From contig NZ_FOZP01000004.1 in the NCBI RefSeq assembly GCF_900116115.1, forward strand, positions 181,914 to 245,913: a stretch of DNA of 64,000 bases, read 5' to 3'. Origin of the DNA: Lutibacter maritimus (GTDB lineage: Bacteria; Bacteroidota; Bacteroidia; Flavobacteriales; Flavobacteriaceae). The position numbers and the translations under genes were made by a program. This document shows, in pieces, positions 9,157 through 17,412 of this stretch (its first letter is position 1; each line of letters starts with the position of its first letter). The notes under the pieces are model-generated. The model was not told the DNA's origin. It searched no databases and worked only from the letters and a program-made list of their open reading frames with translations.

Positions 9157-9843
9157 ATGGCTTCAACCAAAAGCACTTTAAATATTTTATTTGAAGACAA
9201 TCATTTAATAATTGTTAATAAACAATCTGGTGATATTGTTCAAGGCGATAAAACTGGCGATACACCTTTAAGTGAAGTAATTAAAGAATATATTAAAGAT
9301 ACTTATAACAAACCTGGTAATGTTTTTTTAGGTGTTGTACATAGGTTAGATAGACCAACTACTGGAGTTGTGGTTTTTGCAAAAACATCCAAAGCTTTAG
9401 AGCGTTTTAATAAAATGTTGCGCAATAAAGAAGTAAATAAAACCTATTGGGCTATTGTTAAAAACTTACCAAATAAATTGGAAGATACATTAATTGGTTT
9501 TCTGAAAAAAAATCCAAAAAATAATAAATCAACCTCTTATTCTTCTGAAATTGAAGGGAGTAAAAAAGCAACCCTACATTATAAAGTTATCAAATCTTTA
9601 GATAATTATCACTTGCTAGAAGTTGATTTAGAAACTGGTCGTCATCATCAAATTAGATGTCAACTTTCATCTATTGGTTGCCCAATTAAAGGCGATTTAA
9701 AGTACGGTTTTGATAGAAGCAATAAAGATGCAAGTATTCATTTACATGCACGTAAAATTGAATTCATTCATCCAGTTACTAAAGAAAATATTTCATTAAT
9801 AGCTCCAACACCAAAGGACCCTATTTGGAATGCTTGTAGTTAG
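9157..9843 (+). CDS. RluA-family RNA pseudouridine synthase
   Basis: This enzyme isomerises uridine to pseudouridine in rRNA or tRNA. The 228 aa sequence has the catalytic motif HRLDRPTTG at 62-70, with Asp65 as the catalytic residue, followed by the family block TGRHHQIRCQLSSIGCPIKGD. No N-terminal S4 domain is present, which places it with the short TruC/RluA-like members, so the modified site cannot be assigned. It begins 2 bp after engB. Confidence 0.92.
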   Translation: MASTKSTLNILFEDNHLIIVNKQSGDIVQGDKTGDTPLSEVIKEYIKDTYNKPGNVFLGVVHRLDRPTTGVVVFAKTSKALERFNKMLRNKEVNKTYWAIVKNLPNKLEDTLIGFLKKNPKNNKSTSYSSEIEGSKKATLHYKVIKSLDNYHLLEVDLETGRHHQIRCQLSSIGCPIKGDLKYGFDRSNKDASIHLHARKIEFIHPVTKENISLIAPTPKDPIWNACS

Positions 9844-9899
9844 TAAATACTAAACATAAATAATGTTCGTTATTTAGAAATACTAATTAATTTTATCAA

Positions 9900-10337
9900 A
9901 TGTCAAAAAAACTTATTCTTAGCGCGTTTTTGCTATGCGTTATTTCTTTAACAAATGCACAAAATTGGCTTACAGATATTGCCTCAGCAAAAGAGTTAGC
10001 CTCAAAAGAAAACAAACATATTATTCTAGTTTTTCAAGGTTCAGACTGGTGTGCGCCTTGTATAAAACTAGATAGAGAAATTTGGAGTACACCAGAATTT
10101 ATAAAATATTCAAAAGAACATTTTATTATGGTAAAAGCAGATTTTCCAAGAAAAAGTAAAAATAAATTATCCGAAAATCAGCAAAAGCAAAACAATCAAC
10201 TTATGGAAAATTACAATACCCAAGGTTATTTCCCGTTTGTTGCAGTACTGGATAAAAATGGAAAAATGTTAGGCAGCACAGGCTATAAAAAAACAAGTCC
10301 AACTGAATATATTAAAATACTTACATCATTTAAATAA
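9900..10337 (+). CDS. secreted thioredoxin-like protein
   Basis: A 145 aa protein with a signal peptide (MSKKLILSAFLLCVISLTNA) and a thioredoxin fold of the Thioredoxin_7 type. The active site is WCAPC with Cys51 and Cys54, preceded by VFQGSDW. It should act as a periplasmic thiol:disulfide oxidoreductase. Its stop overlaps the apbE start by one base and it heads a four-gene cluster with apbE, a Cys-tailed lipoprotein and a DUF3570 protein, so a role in reducing or maturing a cluster partner is a reasonable inference. Confidence 0.88.
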   Translation: MSKKLILSAFLLCVISLTNAQNWLTDIASAKELASKENKHIILVFQGSDWCAPCIKLDREIWSTPEFIKYSKEHFIMVKADFPRKSKNKLSENQQKQNNQLMENYNTQGYFPFVAVLDKNGKMLGSTGYKKTSPTEYIKILTSFK

Positions 10338-11320
10338 TGAAAAAACACCTTTTTTTAATTGTAATTCTACTGTATTCAACACAATTATTTAGTCAACAAA
10401 TACATAGAAAAACATTAAAATTAATGGGAAGCCGATTTGATATTTCGGTGGTAGCAAATGATACATTAAAAGCTTCTTATTACATTAACTTAGCTGTTGA
10501 AGAAATTAGCCGAATTGAAAAATTAATTTCATCATGGGACCCAAATTCACAAACATCAGAAATAATTAGAAATGCTGGAATACAACCTGTAAAAGTTGAT
10601 AAAGAATTGTTTGATTTAATAGAACGCTCTATAGCAATTTCAAAATTAACTGATGGTGCTTTTGACATTAGCTATGCTTCTATGGATAAAATTTGGAAGT
10701 TTGATGGCAGTATGAAAACAATGCCTTCTGAAAAAGAAATTAAGGAATCTGTAGCTAAAGTAGGCTATAACAATATTATTCTGGATAAAGAAAACCAAAC
10801 TGTTTTTCTAAAATTAAAAGGAATGAAAATTGGGTTTGGAGCCATTGGAAAAGGATATGCTGCCGACAAAGCTAAAACGTTGTTAATTTCTGAAGGAGTT
10901 GTTGCCGGAATTATAAATGCCTCTGGCGATATGAATACTTGGGGAAAACAACCCAATGGAGATGATTGGAAAGTTGCCATTACAAATCCACTAAATAAAA
11001 ATAATGCTTTTGCATTGTTACCAATTTCTAATAGCGCAGTGGTAACTTCTGGTGATTATGAAAAATATGTGAATTTTAATGGGAAACGCTATTCTCATAT
11101 TATTGATCCAAGAACCGGATATCCGGCAAGTGATATTATTAGCGTTTCGGTTTTTGCACCAAAAGCAGAATTAGCCGATGCATTAGCAACATCCATTTTT
11201 GTAATGGGGACTGAAATTGGATTAAATAGAATTAATCAATTAAAAAATATTGAATGCATAATCATCGATTCAAAAGGTGGAATTCACACGTCTAACAATA
11301 TAAATATTAACAAAATATGA
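10337..11320 (+). CDS. apbE: FAD:protein FMN transferase (ApbE family)
   Basis: ApbE covalently attaches FMN from FAD to a Ser or Thr of extracytoplasmic proteins. The 327 aa sequence has a signal peptide (MKKHLFLIVILLYSTQLFS), then LMGSRFDISVV. Core blocks are GFGAIGKGYAADKA, NASGDMNTWG, YSHIIDPRTGYPA and ADALATSIFVMG. These include the conserved Gly-rich, His-Asp-Pro-x-Thr-Gly and Asp-Ala-x-x-Thr elements expected of an active enzyme. It overlaps the thioredoxin gene by 1 bp and the DUF4266 gene by 4 bp, so the genes are translationally coupled. No NQR, RNF or nosR genes are nearby, so its target is probably in the same cluster. Confidence 0.95.
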   Translation: MKKHLFLIVILLYSTQLFSQQIHRKTLKLMGSRFDISVVANDTLKASYYINLAVEEISRIEKLISSWDPNSQTSEIIRNAGIQPVKVDKELFDLIERSIAISKLTDGAFDISYASMDKIWKFDGSMKTMPSEKEIKESVAKVGYNNIILDKENQTVFLKLKGMKIGFGAIGKGYAADKAKTLLISEGVVAGIINASGDMNTWGKQPNGDDWKVAITNPLNKNNAFALLPISNSAVVTSGDYEKYVNFNGKRYSHIIDPRTGYPASDIISVSVFAPKAELADALATSIFVMGTEIGLNRINQLKNIECIIIDSKGGIHTSNNININKI

Positions 11321-11529
11321 TTAAAAAAACTCTTTTAGCGCTCGTAATTTTATTTTCATTTAGCTCGTGCGTTGTTGTCAAAGAATATGAAAAAGTATAT
11401 TTAAATGATCCTGATATGCTCTTGGCAGATAAAAAAATAAACAAATTTGAAACGAGTTTTCAGGTTTATAGAGAAGCTGCTTCTGGAGCAAATGGCGGAA
11501 AATCAGGTGGAGGTTGTGGATGTAATTAA
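11317..11529 (+). CDS. DUF4266 small lipoprotein with Gly/Cys-rich tail
   Basis: A 70 aa lipoprotein: signal sequence MIKKTLLALVILFSFSSC with the lipobox Cys at about residue 18, then a short conserved body (YLNDPDMLLAD) and the tail SGANGGKSGGGCGCN. Length and motifs match the DUF4266 family, whose function is unknown to me. It begins inside the end of apbE (4-bp overlap) and precedes the DUF3570 gene by 7 bp. The two tail cysteines next to glycines suggest a metal or redox site, possibly served by the thioredoxin-like protein; this is inference. Confidence 0.85.
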   Translation: MIKKTLLALVILFSFSSCVVVKEYEKVYLNDPDMLLADKKINKFETSFQVYREAASGANGGKSGGGCGCN

Positions 11530-11536
11530 TGTAATC

Positions 11537-12997
11537 ATGAAAAAATATATAGGTCTATTTATTTTATTTATTTCATTTTTTGCCTTTTCACAAAATGAAA
11601 ATAATACGTATAAAAAAAGAGTTTTAGAAAATACTGAGGTTGATTTAATTTCTAGTTTTTATGGACAAGATGGAGATAACGCTGCTGTAACTGGAGGAAT
11701 TGGAACTGAAAAATTAACCGATGTTGCAACTACAATTACGGTATCAATACCTTTAAATGATAATGATATTTTTACGATTGACGCAACTATATCCGCCTAT
11801 AGTTCGGCATCTTCTAGCAATCTAAATCCATTTGATGCTTCGGGAGCTTCACGTGGTGGAGATGATGATGATGATGAACACGATGACAGAAGCGCTAAAC
11901 CTACAGCTATTGGTCCAGCAACAGGAAGTCCTTGGGTTGAATCTTCAGGAGCTTCCAAAAGCGATGTTTGGGTAAATGGTGATATTGGTTATAGCCATGC
12001 TTCAGAAAATAGAAATTCAATAATTGGAGCAAACCTATCTTTTGCTAAAGAATTTGATTATACTTCTATTGGTGTTGGCGGAAATTTTACCAAACTTTTT
12101 AACGAAAAAAATACAGAAATTGGTTTAAAAGCCAATATTTATATGGATAGCTGGCAACCTGTTTATCCAACTGAAATTAAATCGTATAAAGAAGTTAATA
12201 AAAATTTAAATGATGGTTTTTTTGAAGGAGTTGATATTTTGGACCAAAATGGTGCAATCATAAATAAAACAGGCAGTACCGTTTGGAGTCCGTTTAACAC
12301 AACATTAGTTGAAAATAAATCTAGAAATACTTATTCTGCTTCCATCAGTTTCTCGCAAATATTGAGTAAAAAAGCGCAAATCTCTATATTTTTAGATGTT
12401 GTGCAACAAAATGGTTGGTTAGCAAACCCAATGCAACGCGTTTATTTTGGAGACAGAGCTAACTATTATATTGGAAATGCTTCAAGTATTGCGAATTATA
12501 CATCGCCAAAAAATACCGACGTGTTTCAATTGGCGGATGATATTGAGCGTTTGCCTGATACAAGATTTAAACTTCCTATTGGAGCGCGTTTTAATTACTA
12601 TTTAAATGAAGTTGTTTCGCTAAGAACGTATTATAGATATTATTACGATGATTGGGGAATTACATCACATACAGCAAATATAGAGCTACCAATTAAAATT
12701 AGTGATACGTATACATTATACCCAACATATAGATATTATACACAAACAGCTGCCGATTATTTTGCTCCGTATGAAGAATTACTTTCAACCAGTGAATTTT
12801 ATACTTCCGATTATGATTTATCAGAATTCAACGCCAATCAATTTGGTTTTGGAGTTTCTTATACCGATATATTTACAACCAGAAGAATCTGGAAACTTGG
12901 TTTAAAAAGTATTGATTTAAAATATAGCAATTACAAAAGAAATACTGGCTTAACTGCCGGGATTATATCTGCTGGATTTAAGTTTGTAATGGATTAA
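11537..12997 (+). CDS. DUF3570 outer-membrane-like protein
   Basis: A 486 aa protein of the DUF3570 family. The start at 11537 (MKKYIGLFILFISFFAFSQ) gives a clean signal peptide and lies 7 bp after the DUF4266 stop; a longer open frame from 11447 only reads the upstream gene out of frame. The N-terminal part holds a conserved block (TGGIGTEKLTDVATTITVS) and then low-complexity Ser/Asp/Gly sequence with an acidic run (GGDDDDDEHDD, 107-117). Two SGAS tetrapeptides occur at 102-105 (after Asp100) and 137-140. The rest alternates in the manner of a beta barrel and ends in aromatic/charged strands. Function unknown; its link to apbE suggests a flavinylated or redox-linked outer-membrane protein. 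Confidence 0.85.
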   Translation: MKKYIGLFILFISFFAFSQNENNTYKKRVLENTEVDLISSFYGQDGDNAAVTGGIGTEKLTDVATTITVSIPLNDNDIFTIDATISAYSSASSSNLNPFDASGASRGGDDDDDEHDDRSAKPTAIGPATGSPWVESSGASKSDVWVNGDIGYSHASENRNSIIGANLSFAKEFDYTSIGVGGNFTKLFNEKNTEIGLKANIYMDSWQPVYPTEIKSYKEVNKNLNDGFFEGVDILDQNGAIINKTGSTVWSPFNTTLVENKSRNTYSASISFSQILSKKAQISIFLDVVQQNGWLANPMQRVYFGDRANYYIGNASSIANYTSPKNTDVFQLADDIERLPDTRFKLPIGARFNYYLNEVVSLRTYYRYYYDDWGITSHTANIELPIKISDTYTLYPTYRYYTQTAADYFAPYEELLSTSEFYTSDYDLSEFNANQFGFGVSYTDIFTTRRIWKLGLKSIDLKYSNYKRNTGLTAGIISAGFKFVMD

Positions 12998-13018
12998 AAT
13001 CTCTTTTGAAGAAATAAA

Positions 13019-13151
13019 AAAGAGGCTGTTTTAAATGCTAACTGTGCGTCAACCTGAACTTGTTTCAGGTTCTCTAAATATTTGTATTTACAGAATGAGA
13101 TTCTGAAATAAATTCAGAATGACAAATAAAATATTTTAAAACAGCCTCTTT
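13019..13151. terminator. split 17-bp inverted repeat (probable bidirectional terminator) enclosing a repeat element
   Basis: AAAGAGGCTGTTTTAAA at 13019-13035 is perfectly complementary to TTTAAAACAGCCTCTTT at 13135-13151. They lie between the convergent DUF3570 (plus) and argH (minus) genes, where a bidirectional terminator is expected. The arms are 99 bp apart and an ~80 bp palindromic repeat fills the gap, which suggests that the element inserted into the terminator loop, or that the arms are the termini of a larger mobile unit. Confidence 0.65.
13047..13123 (+). repeat. ~80-bp palindromic dispersed repeat, copy 1
   Basis: The element starts GTCAACCTGAACTTG and ends TTCAGAATGAC. It contains two hairpins: AACCTGAA-CTTG-TTTCAGGTT and ATTCTGAA-ATAAA-TTCAGAAT. 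Read on the opposite strand, the sequence at 16366-16446 has the same first 24 bases and the same last ~30 bases with a different middle, so the two are copies in opposite orientation. No coding capacity; REP or small MITE-like. Confidence 0.8.
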
Positions 13152-13156
13152 GTATT

Positions 13157-14434
13157 TTATGCTTTATTTTTCTTGGCTACAATTTCATCTAAACATAAAT
13201 TCCCCACACTTCCTTTGTGCGTATGATTCACTTCTTTATTTGGATTAAAAGTACCATTATTAATATCTTTTCCTACTTGTTTATAAGCATCTCTAAACGG
13301 TGTTCCATTTTGAACAAGTTTATTAACTTCCTCAACACTAAATAAATACAAATATTTTTCTTCTTCAACAATATCGGTTCTAACTCTAATATTTTTTAAT
13401 GAATAGGTTAGCATTTCTAAACAAGCCTTTAACGTTGAAAATGATGGAATTAATCCTTCTTTCAACAATTGTAAATCTCTATGATATCCACTTGGTAAAT
13501 TATTTGTTATCAAAGTAAACTCGTATGGTAACGCTTGTAATTTGTTGCATTTTCCACGAATTAATTCAAAAACATCTGGATTTTTTTTATGAGGCATAAT
13601 ACTAGAACCTGTAGTTAATTCATCTGGAAATGAGATAAAATTAAAATTCTGACTCATATACAAACAAATATCCATACTCATTTTAGCCAGCGTACTTGCA
13701 ACTGAGCTAATGGCAAATGATACTGATTTTTCTAATTTTCCACGCCCCATTTGAGCAGCTACCGAATTGAATTTTAACGTTTCAAAACCTAATAATTTGG
13801 TAGTTTCATCTCTATCAATTGGAAAAGAACTTCCATAACCAGCAGCCGAACCTAACGGATTTTGATTAGCAACTTTATACGCTGCTTTTAAAAAGTAAAT
13901 GTCATCAATCAATGTTTCTGCATAAGCCGAAAACCACATACCGAATGAGGATGGCATTGCCACTTGTAAATGCGTATAACCTGGTAACAATACATTTTTA
14001 TACTGATTGGCTAACGAAATTAATAAATCAAATAAATCATCAACCTCTGTATTAATTTCGGTTAAAGCATCTTTTAAATACAAATGTACATCTACTAAAA
14101 CTTGGTCGTTTCTTGATCGAGCAGTATGAATTTTTTTACCAGTATCGCCTAACTTTTCAGTTAACAAATACTCTACTTTAGAATGCACATCTTCAAAAGA
14201 ATCTTCAATAGTAAATTTTCCTGCTTCAATCAATTTTAAAATAGCTTTTAATTCTATTTCTAAAACCGAAATTTCTTCCACAGTTAACAATCCAATTTTA
14301 TGCAACATTTTAGCGTGTGCCAAATTACCAATAACATCGTATTTTGCTAAAATTAAATCTAACTCTCTGTCGTTACCAACTGTAAATAAATCTATTTTTT
14401 TATCGGTTGAAAATCCTTTATCCCAAAGTTTCAT
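13157..14434 (-). CDS. argH: argininosuccinate lyase
   Basis: The last step of arginine synthesis, splitting argininosuccinate into arginine and fumarate in the cytoplasm. The 425 aa protein carries the fumarase/aspartase superfamily signature GSSIMPHKKNPD near residue 283, plus TARSRNDQV and PGYTHLQVAMP. It is the last gene of the arginine/proline operon, 69 bp after the M20 peptidase gene. That gap holds a long hairpin (14452-14499), so argH could be expressed at a different level from the upstream genes. Confidence 0.96.
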   Translation of the reverse strand: MKLWDKGFSTDKKIDLFTVGNDRELDLILAKYDVIGNLAHAKMLHKIGLLTVEEISVLEIELKAILKLIEAGKFTIEDSFEDVHSKVEYLLTEKLGDTGKKIHTARSRNDQVLVDVHLYLKDALTEINTEVDDLFDLLISLANQYKNVLLPGYTHLQVAMPSSFGMWFSAYAETLIDDIYFLKAAYKVANQNPLGSAAGYGSSFPIDRDETTKLLGFETLKFNSVAAQMGRGKLEKSVSFAISSVASTLAKMSMDICLYMSQNFNFISFPDELTTGSSIMPHKKNPDVFELIRGKCNKLQALPYEFTLITNNLPSGYHRDLQLLKEGLIPSFSTLKACLEMLTYSLKNIRVRTDIVEEEKYLYLFSVEEVNKLVQNGTPFRDAYKQVGKDINNGTFNPNKEVNHTHKGSVGNLCLDEIVAKKNKA

Positions 14435-14451
14435 AGTGTAAATGTTTAATT

Positions 14452-14499
14452 GTTGAACAGTTTAAAGGTTTAACCTTTTAAACTCATAAACTATTCAAC
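14452..14499 (-). repeat. stem-loop in the argE-argH gap
   Basis: The outer arms GTTGAA (14452-14457) and TTCAAC (14494-14499) enclose a near-perfect palindrome around AGTTTAAAGGTTTAACC. There is no U-tract on the minus strand, so it is more likely an mRNA-stabilising or processing hairpin than a terminator. Confidence 0.5.
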
Positions 14500-14503
14500 A
14501 TTT

Positions 14504-15562
14504 TTAAATAATTTCTTCTAATATTTTAATATACAAATCTATGCCTTCCTCAATTTCATGAAGATAAATAAATTCATCTGCTGTATGCGAACGTAAACTT
14601 TGTCCTGGTCCTAATTTTAACGATGGACAATTTAATACTGCCTGATCTGATAATGTTGGTGAACCATATGTTTCTCTTCCTAATTTAATTCCTGCCTGAA
14701 CAATTGGATGCTCTTTTGGTATTGAAGACGAATTTAATCGTAATGATCTTGGACAAACTTCTGATTTTACGTTTGTTTGAATAATATCAAACACTTCTTG
14801 ATTAGAATATGCATCTGTAACGCGCACATCAACTACATATTTACAATTAGAAGGAATAACATTGTGTTGATTTCCTGCTTCAATTTGTGTAACAGTCATT
14901 TTAACTTTCCCTAACGTTTCCGAAACTTTTGGAAACTCATAGGTTTGAAACCAATGAATATCTTCAATGGCATTGTAAATTGCATTATCACCTGTTCCGT
15001 GTGCGGCGTGACCTGCAGTTCCTTTCGCATCGCAATTTAACACCATTAATCCTTTTTCGGCAATAGCTAAATTCATTAAAGTTGGTTCGCCAACAATGGC
15101 AAAATCTATTTCAGGAATCACTTTTAACATTGAATTTAATCCATTTGGACCAGAATTTTCTTCTTCGGCTGATGCAACTATTACAAAATTGTATTTTAAA
15201 TCTTCTCTATTATAAAAATATGTGAATGTTGCCAATAACGAAACTAAACATCCTCCAGCATCATTACTTCCTAAACCATATAATTTTCCATCCTCAACAT
15301 CTGGACTTAATGGATTACGCGTATATCCTTTGTTTGGTTTTACTGTATCATGATGAGAATTTAATAAGATTGTTTTTTTTGAAGGATTAAAATGTTTGTT
15401 TTTTGCCCAAACATTGTGCTTATCACTTTCAAATTGAATATTATGATGCGAAAACCATTGCATTATCAATAAAGCTGTTTCGTTTTCTTCACCAGAAAAA
15501 GACTGCTTTGAAATTAAATTTTTTAATAACTCAATAGCTTCTTTAGTAAGTTGTTCTATCAT
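14504..15562 (-). CDS. argE: M20 metallopeptidase, acyl-ornithine/acyl-citrulline deacylase
   Basis: A 352 aa zinc-dependent amidohydrolase of the M20 family. Metal ligands are visible: H70/H71-D72 (NSHHDTV), D101 (SNDAGG) and E133-E134 (SAEEEN), followed by a dimerisation insert (GTAGHAAHGTG). In the arginine route with an acylornithine carbamoyltransferase, the deacylase acts on the acylated citrulline rather than on acylornithine. Its place between argB and argH and the neighbouring argF' support that role. Whether the acyl group is acetyl or succinyl cannot be told. Its start overlaps the argB stop by one base. Confidence 0.85.
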   Translation of the reverse strand: MIEQLTKEAIELLKNLISKQSFSGEENETALLIMQWFSHHNIQFESDKHNVWAKNKHFNPSKKTILLNSHHDTVKPNKGYTRNPLSPDVEDGKLYGLGSNDAGGCLVSLLATFTYFYNREDLKYNFVIVASAEEENSGPNGLNSMLKVIPEIDFAIVGEPTLMNLAIAEKGLMVLNCDAKGTAGHAAHGTGDNAIYNAIEDIHWFQTYEFPKVSETLGKVKMTVTQIEAGNQHNVIPSNCKYVVDVRVTDAYSNQEVFDIIQTNVKSEVCPRSLRLNSSSIPKEHPIVQAGIKLGRETYGSPTLSDQAVLNCPSLKLGPGQSLRSHTADEFIYLHEIEEGIDLYIKILEEII

Positions 15563-16347
15563 TATTTTAAACTTAGTGTTGTATATAATTTATTGTTATT
15601 TTTTACTAATGAAGCATCTCCAATTTTTACTTTCCCTACTCCTTTTTCTAAGGCATTAAAGCAATTATGTATTTTTGGCAGCATTCCATCCGCTATAATT
15701 CCATTGTCAATTAACTCTTTATATGTTACTTGATTTATATGTGAAATTACTGAATTTTTATCTTCAATACTTTTTAAAACACCTTTTAATTCAAATACAA
15801 AATTTAATTCTGTATCGTATAATTTACTCATTCCAATAGCTACTTCTGAAACAATGGTGTCGGCATTTGTGTTTAACAGTTGCCCTTTTTTATCGTGTGT
15901 TATGGCACAAAAAATGGGTGTTACATTATTTTGAAGTAACACATTAATAAAATCAGTATTGATAGCATCAACATCACCTGCAAAACCATAATCTACATCA
16001 TTTACAATGCGTTTATGTGCTAAAATACAATTGCCATCAGCTCCTGACAATCCCAAAGCATTGCAATTAAACTGTTGTAATTGGGCCACTATTTTTTTAT
16101 TCAACAAACCAGCATACACCATTGTTACCACCTCAACAGTGGCTTCATCAGTAACTCTTCTCCCATTTATCATTTGAGGTACTAAACCCATTGCTGAGGA
16201 AACATCTGTAGCTTTTTTACCACCTCCGTGCACCAAAATTTTTGGACCTTCAACGGATGCAAAATCTTTTAAAAAGGAAGTCAAAGCAATTTCATCATTA
16301 ATTACATTGCCTCCAATTTTTATAATTTTTAAAAGTTGTTTGTTCAT
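15562..16347 (-). CDS. argB: acetylglutamate kinase
   Basis: Phosphorylates N-acyl-glutamate, the second step of arginine synthesis. The start at 16347 (MNKQLLKIIKIGGNV, 261 aa) is chosen because the longer in-frame ATG at 16371 lies inside a dispersed repeat and adds eight atypical residues. Amino-acid kinase motifs are KIGGNV, VHGGGKKATDV and NADTIVSEVA. It is about the length of the E. coli enzyme. The 116-bp gap to argF' contains the repeat element at 16366-16446. Confidence 0.94.
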   Translation of the reverse strand: MNKQLLKIIKIGGNVINDEIALTSFLKDFASVEGPKILVHGGGKKATDVSSAMGLVPQMINGRRVTDEATVEVVTMVYAGLLNKKIVAQLQQFNCNALGLSGADGNCILAHKRIVNDVDYGFAGDVDAINTDFINVLLQNNVTPIFCAITHDKKGQLLNTNADTIVSEVAIGMSKLYDTELNFVFELKGVLKSIEDKNSVISHINQVTYKELIDNGIIADGMLPKIHNCFNALEKGVGKVKIGDASLVKNNNKLYTTLSLK

Positions 16348-16365
16348 TGTTTTAAATTTAAAAAA

Positions 16366-16446
16366 CGTCATTCTGAACTTGTTTCAGAATCTCATCGGCC
16401 AAGTGCAAATTATAATATGAACCTGAAACAAGTTCAGGTTGACGAG
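16366..16446 (-). repeat. ~80-bp palindromic dispersed repeat, copy 2
   Basis: Between argF' and argB. Two hairpins, ATTCTGAACTTGTTTCAGAAT and AACCTGAAACAAGTTCAGGTT split by 20-30 bp, with GTCA and TGAC at the outer ends. It is the reverse-oriented relative of the element at 13047-13123. Because it lies inside the operon it is transcribed, and its stems could slow or process the argF'-argB message. Confidence 0.8.
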
Positions 16447-16463
16447 ATTTAGTTGTATTTAAA

Positions 16464-17411
16464 TTATAAATTCTCTAATATTTTTTTCAACACAATTTGT
16501 GCTGAATATGTTCTATTATTTGCTTGTTGAATTACAATTGAATTTTCAGAATCAATTACTTCATCCGCAACAATAACATTTCTTCTAACAGGTAAACAGT
16601 GCATAAACTTCCCATTATTTGTCAACTTCATTTTCTCAGCAGTCACCATCCAATTAGTATCTTTATTCACAACTTTACCATACTCTTTAAAGTTACTCCA
16701 GTTCTTCACATACACAAAATCAGCATTTTCAAAAGCTTTATTTTGGTTATATTCTATTTTTGAATTTTTTGTAATTTCTGGATCTAACTCATAACCTTCG
16801 GGATGCGTAATTACAAAATCGGCATCTTGCAACTGCATCATTTCAACAAATGAATTTGCAACTGCATGTGGTAATGCTTTTGGATGCGGCGCCCAAGATA
16901 AGACCACTTTTGGTTTATGTGAAACCTTATATTCTTCCATGGTAATTGCATCGGCTAATGCTTGCATTGGATGCCCTGTAGCACTTTCCATATTTACAAC
17001 TGGAATTCCAGCGTATTTTTTAAAACTTTCAATTACAATTTCTGCGCTGTCCTTGTCTTTATCAGTTAATGATGCAAATGCTCTGATTGCTACAATATCG
17101 CAATATTGCGCAATAACTTGTGCCGCTTCAATAACGTGTTCAGATTTATCCTGATCCATAATAATACCATCTTCAAACTCTAATTGCCAACCTTCACTTC
17201 CAAAATTCATAACAACAGTATTTAAACCTAAATTTTGAGCTGCTTTTTGTGTACTTAAACGCGTGCGTAAACTATTATTAAAAAACAATAAGCAAATGGT
17301 TTTTCCTTCACCAAGAAATTTATATTTTAATTCACTTTTTTTTAATTCAATAGCTTCTTTTACTGTTTCTTGCAAGCTATCTAACTCTTTTATGTTGGTA
17401 TAATGTTGCAT
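16464..17411 (-). CDS. argF': N-acylornithine carbamoyltransferase (ArgF' type)
   Basis: A 315 aa member of the aspartate/ornithine transcarbamylase family. The carbamoyl-phosphate loop reads FFNNSLRTRLSTQ (43-55) where classical ornithine transcarbamylase has STRTR. This matches the N-acetyl/N-succinyl-ornithine branch known from Xanthomonas and Bacteroides. HCLPVRR near the C-terminus is the second signature. It therefore carbamoylates an acylated ornithine, and the M20 deacylase later removes the acyl group. Acetyl versus succinyl specificity depends on a residue near position 90 (here in DKSEH), which I cannot align with certainty. It follows proB by 1 bp. Confidence 0.9.
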   Translation of the reverse strand: MQHYTNIKELDSLQETVKEAIELKKSELKYKFLGEGKTICLLFFNNSLRTRLSTQKAAQNLGLNTVVMNFGSEGWQLEFEDGIIMDQDKSEHVIEAAQVIAQYCDIVAIRAFASLTDKDKDSAEIVIESFKKYAGIPVVNMESATGHPMQALADAITMEEYKVSHKPKVVLSWAPHPKALPHAVANSFVEMMQLQDADFVITHPEGYELDPEITKNSKIEYNQNKAFENADFVYVKNWSNFKEYGKVVNKDTNWMVTAEKMKLTNNGKFMHCLPVRRNVIVADEVIDSENSIVIQQANNRTYSAQIVLKKILENL

Positions 17412-17412
17412 G

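Noticed and set aside
11447..11536. N-terminal extension of the DUF3570 open frame
   Set aside because: It reads the DUF4266 gene out of frame; the ATG at 11537 gives a clean signal peptide.
16348..16371. Upstream start for argB at 16371
   Set aside because: The ATG lies in a dispersed repeat; the start at 16347 gives the normal N-terminus.
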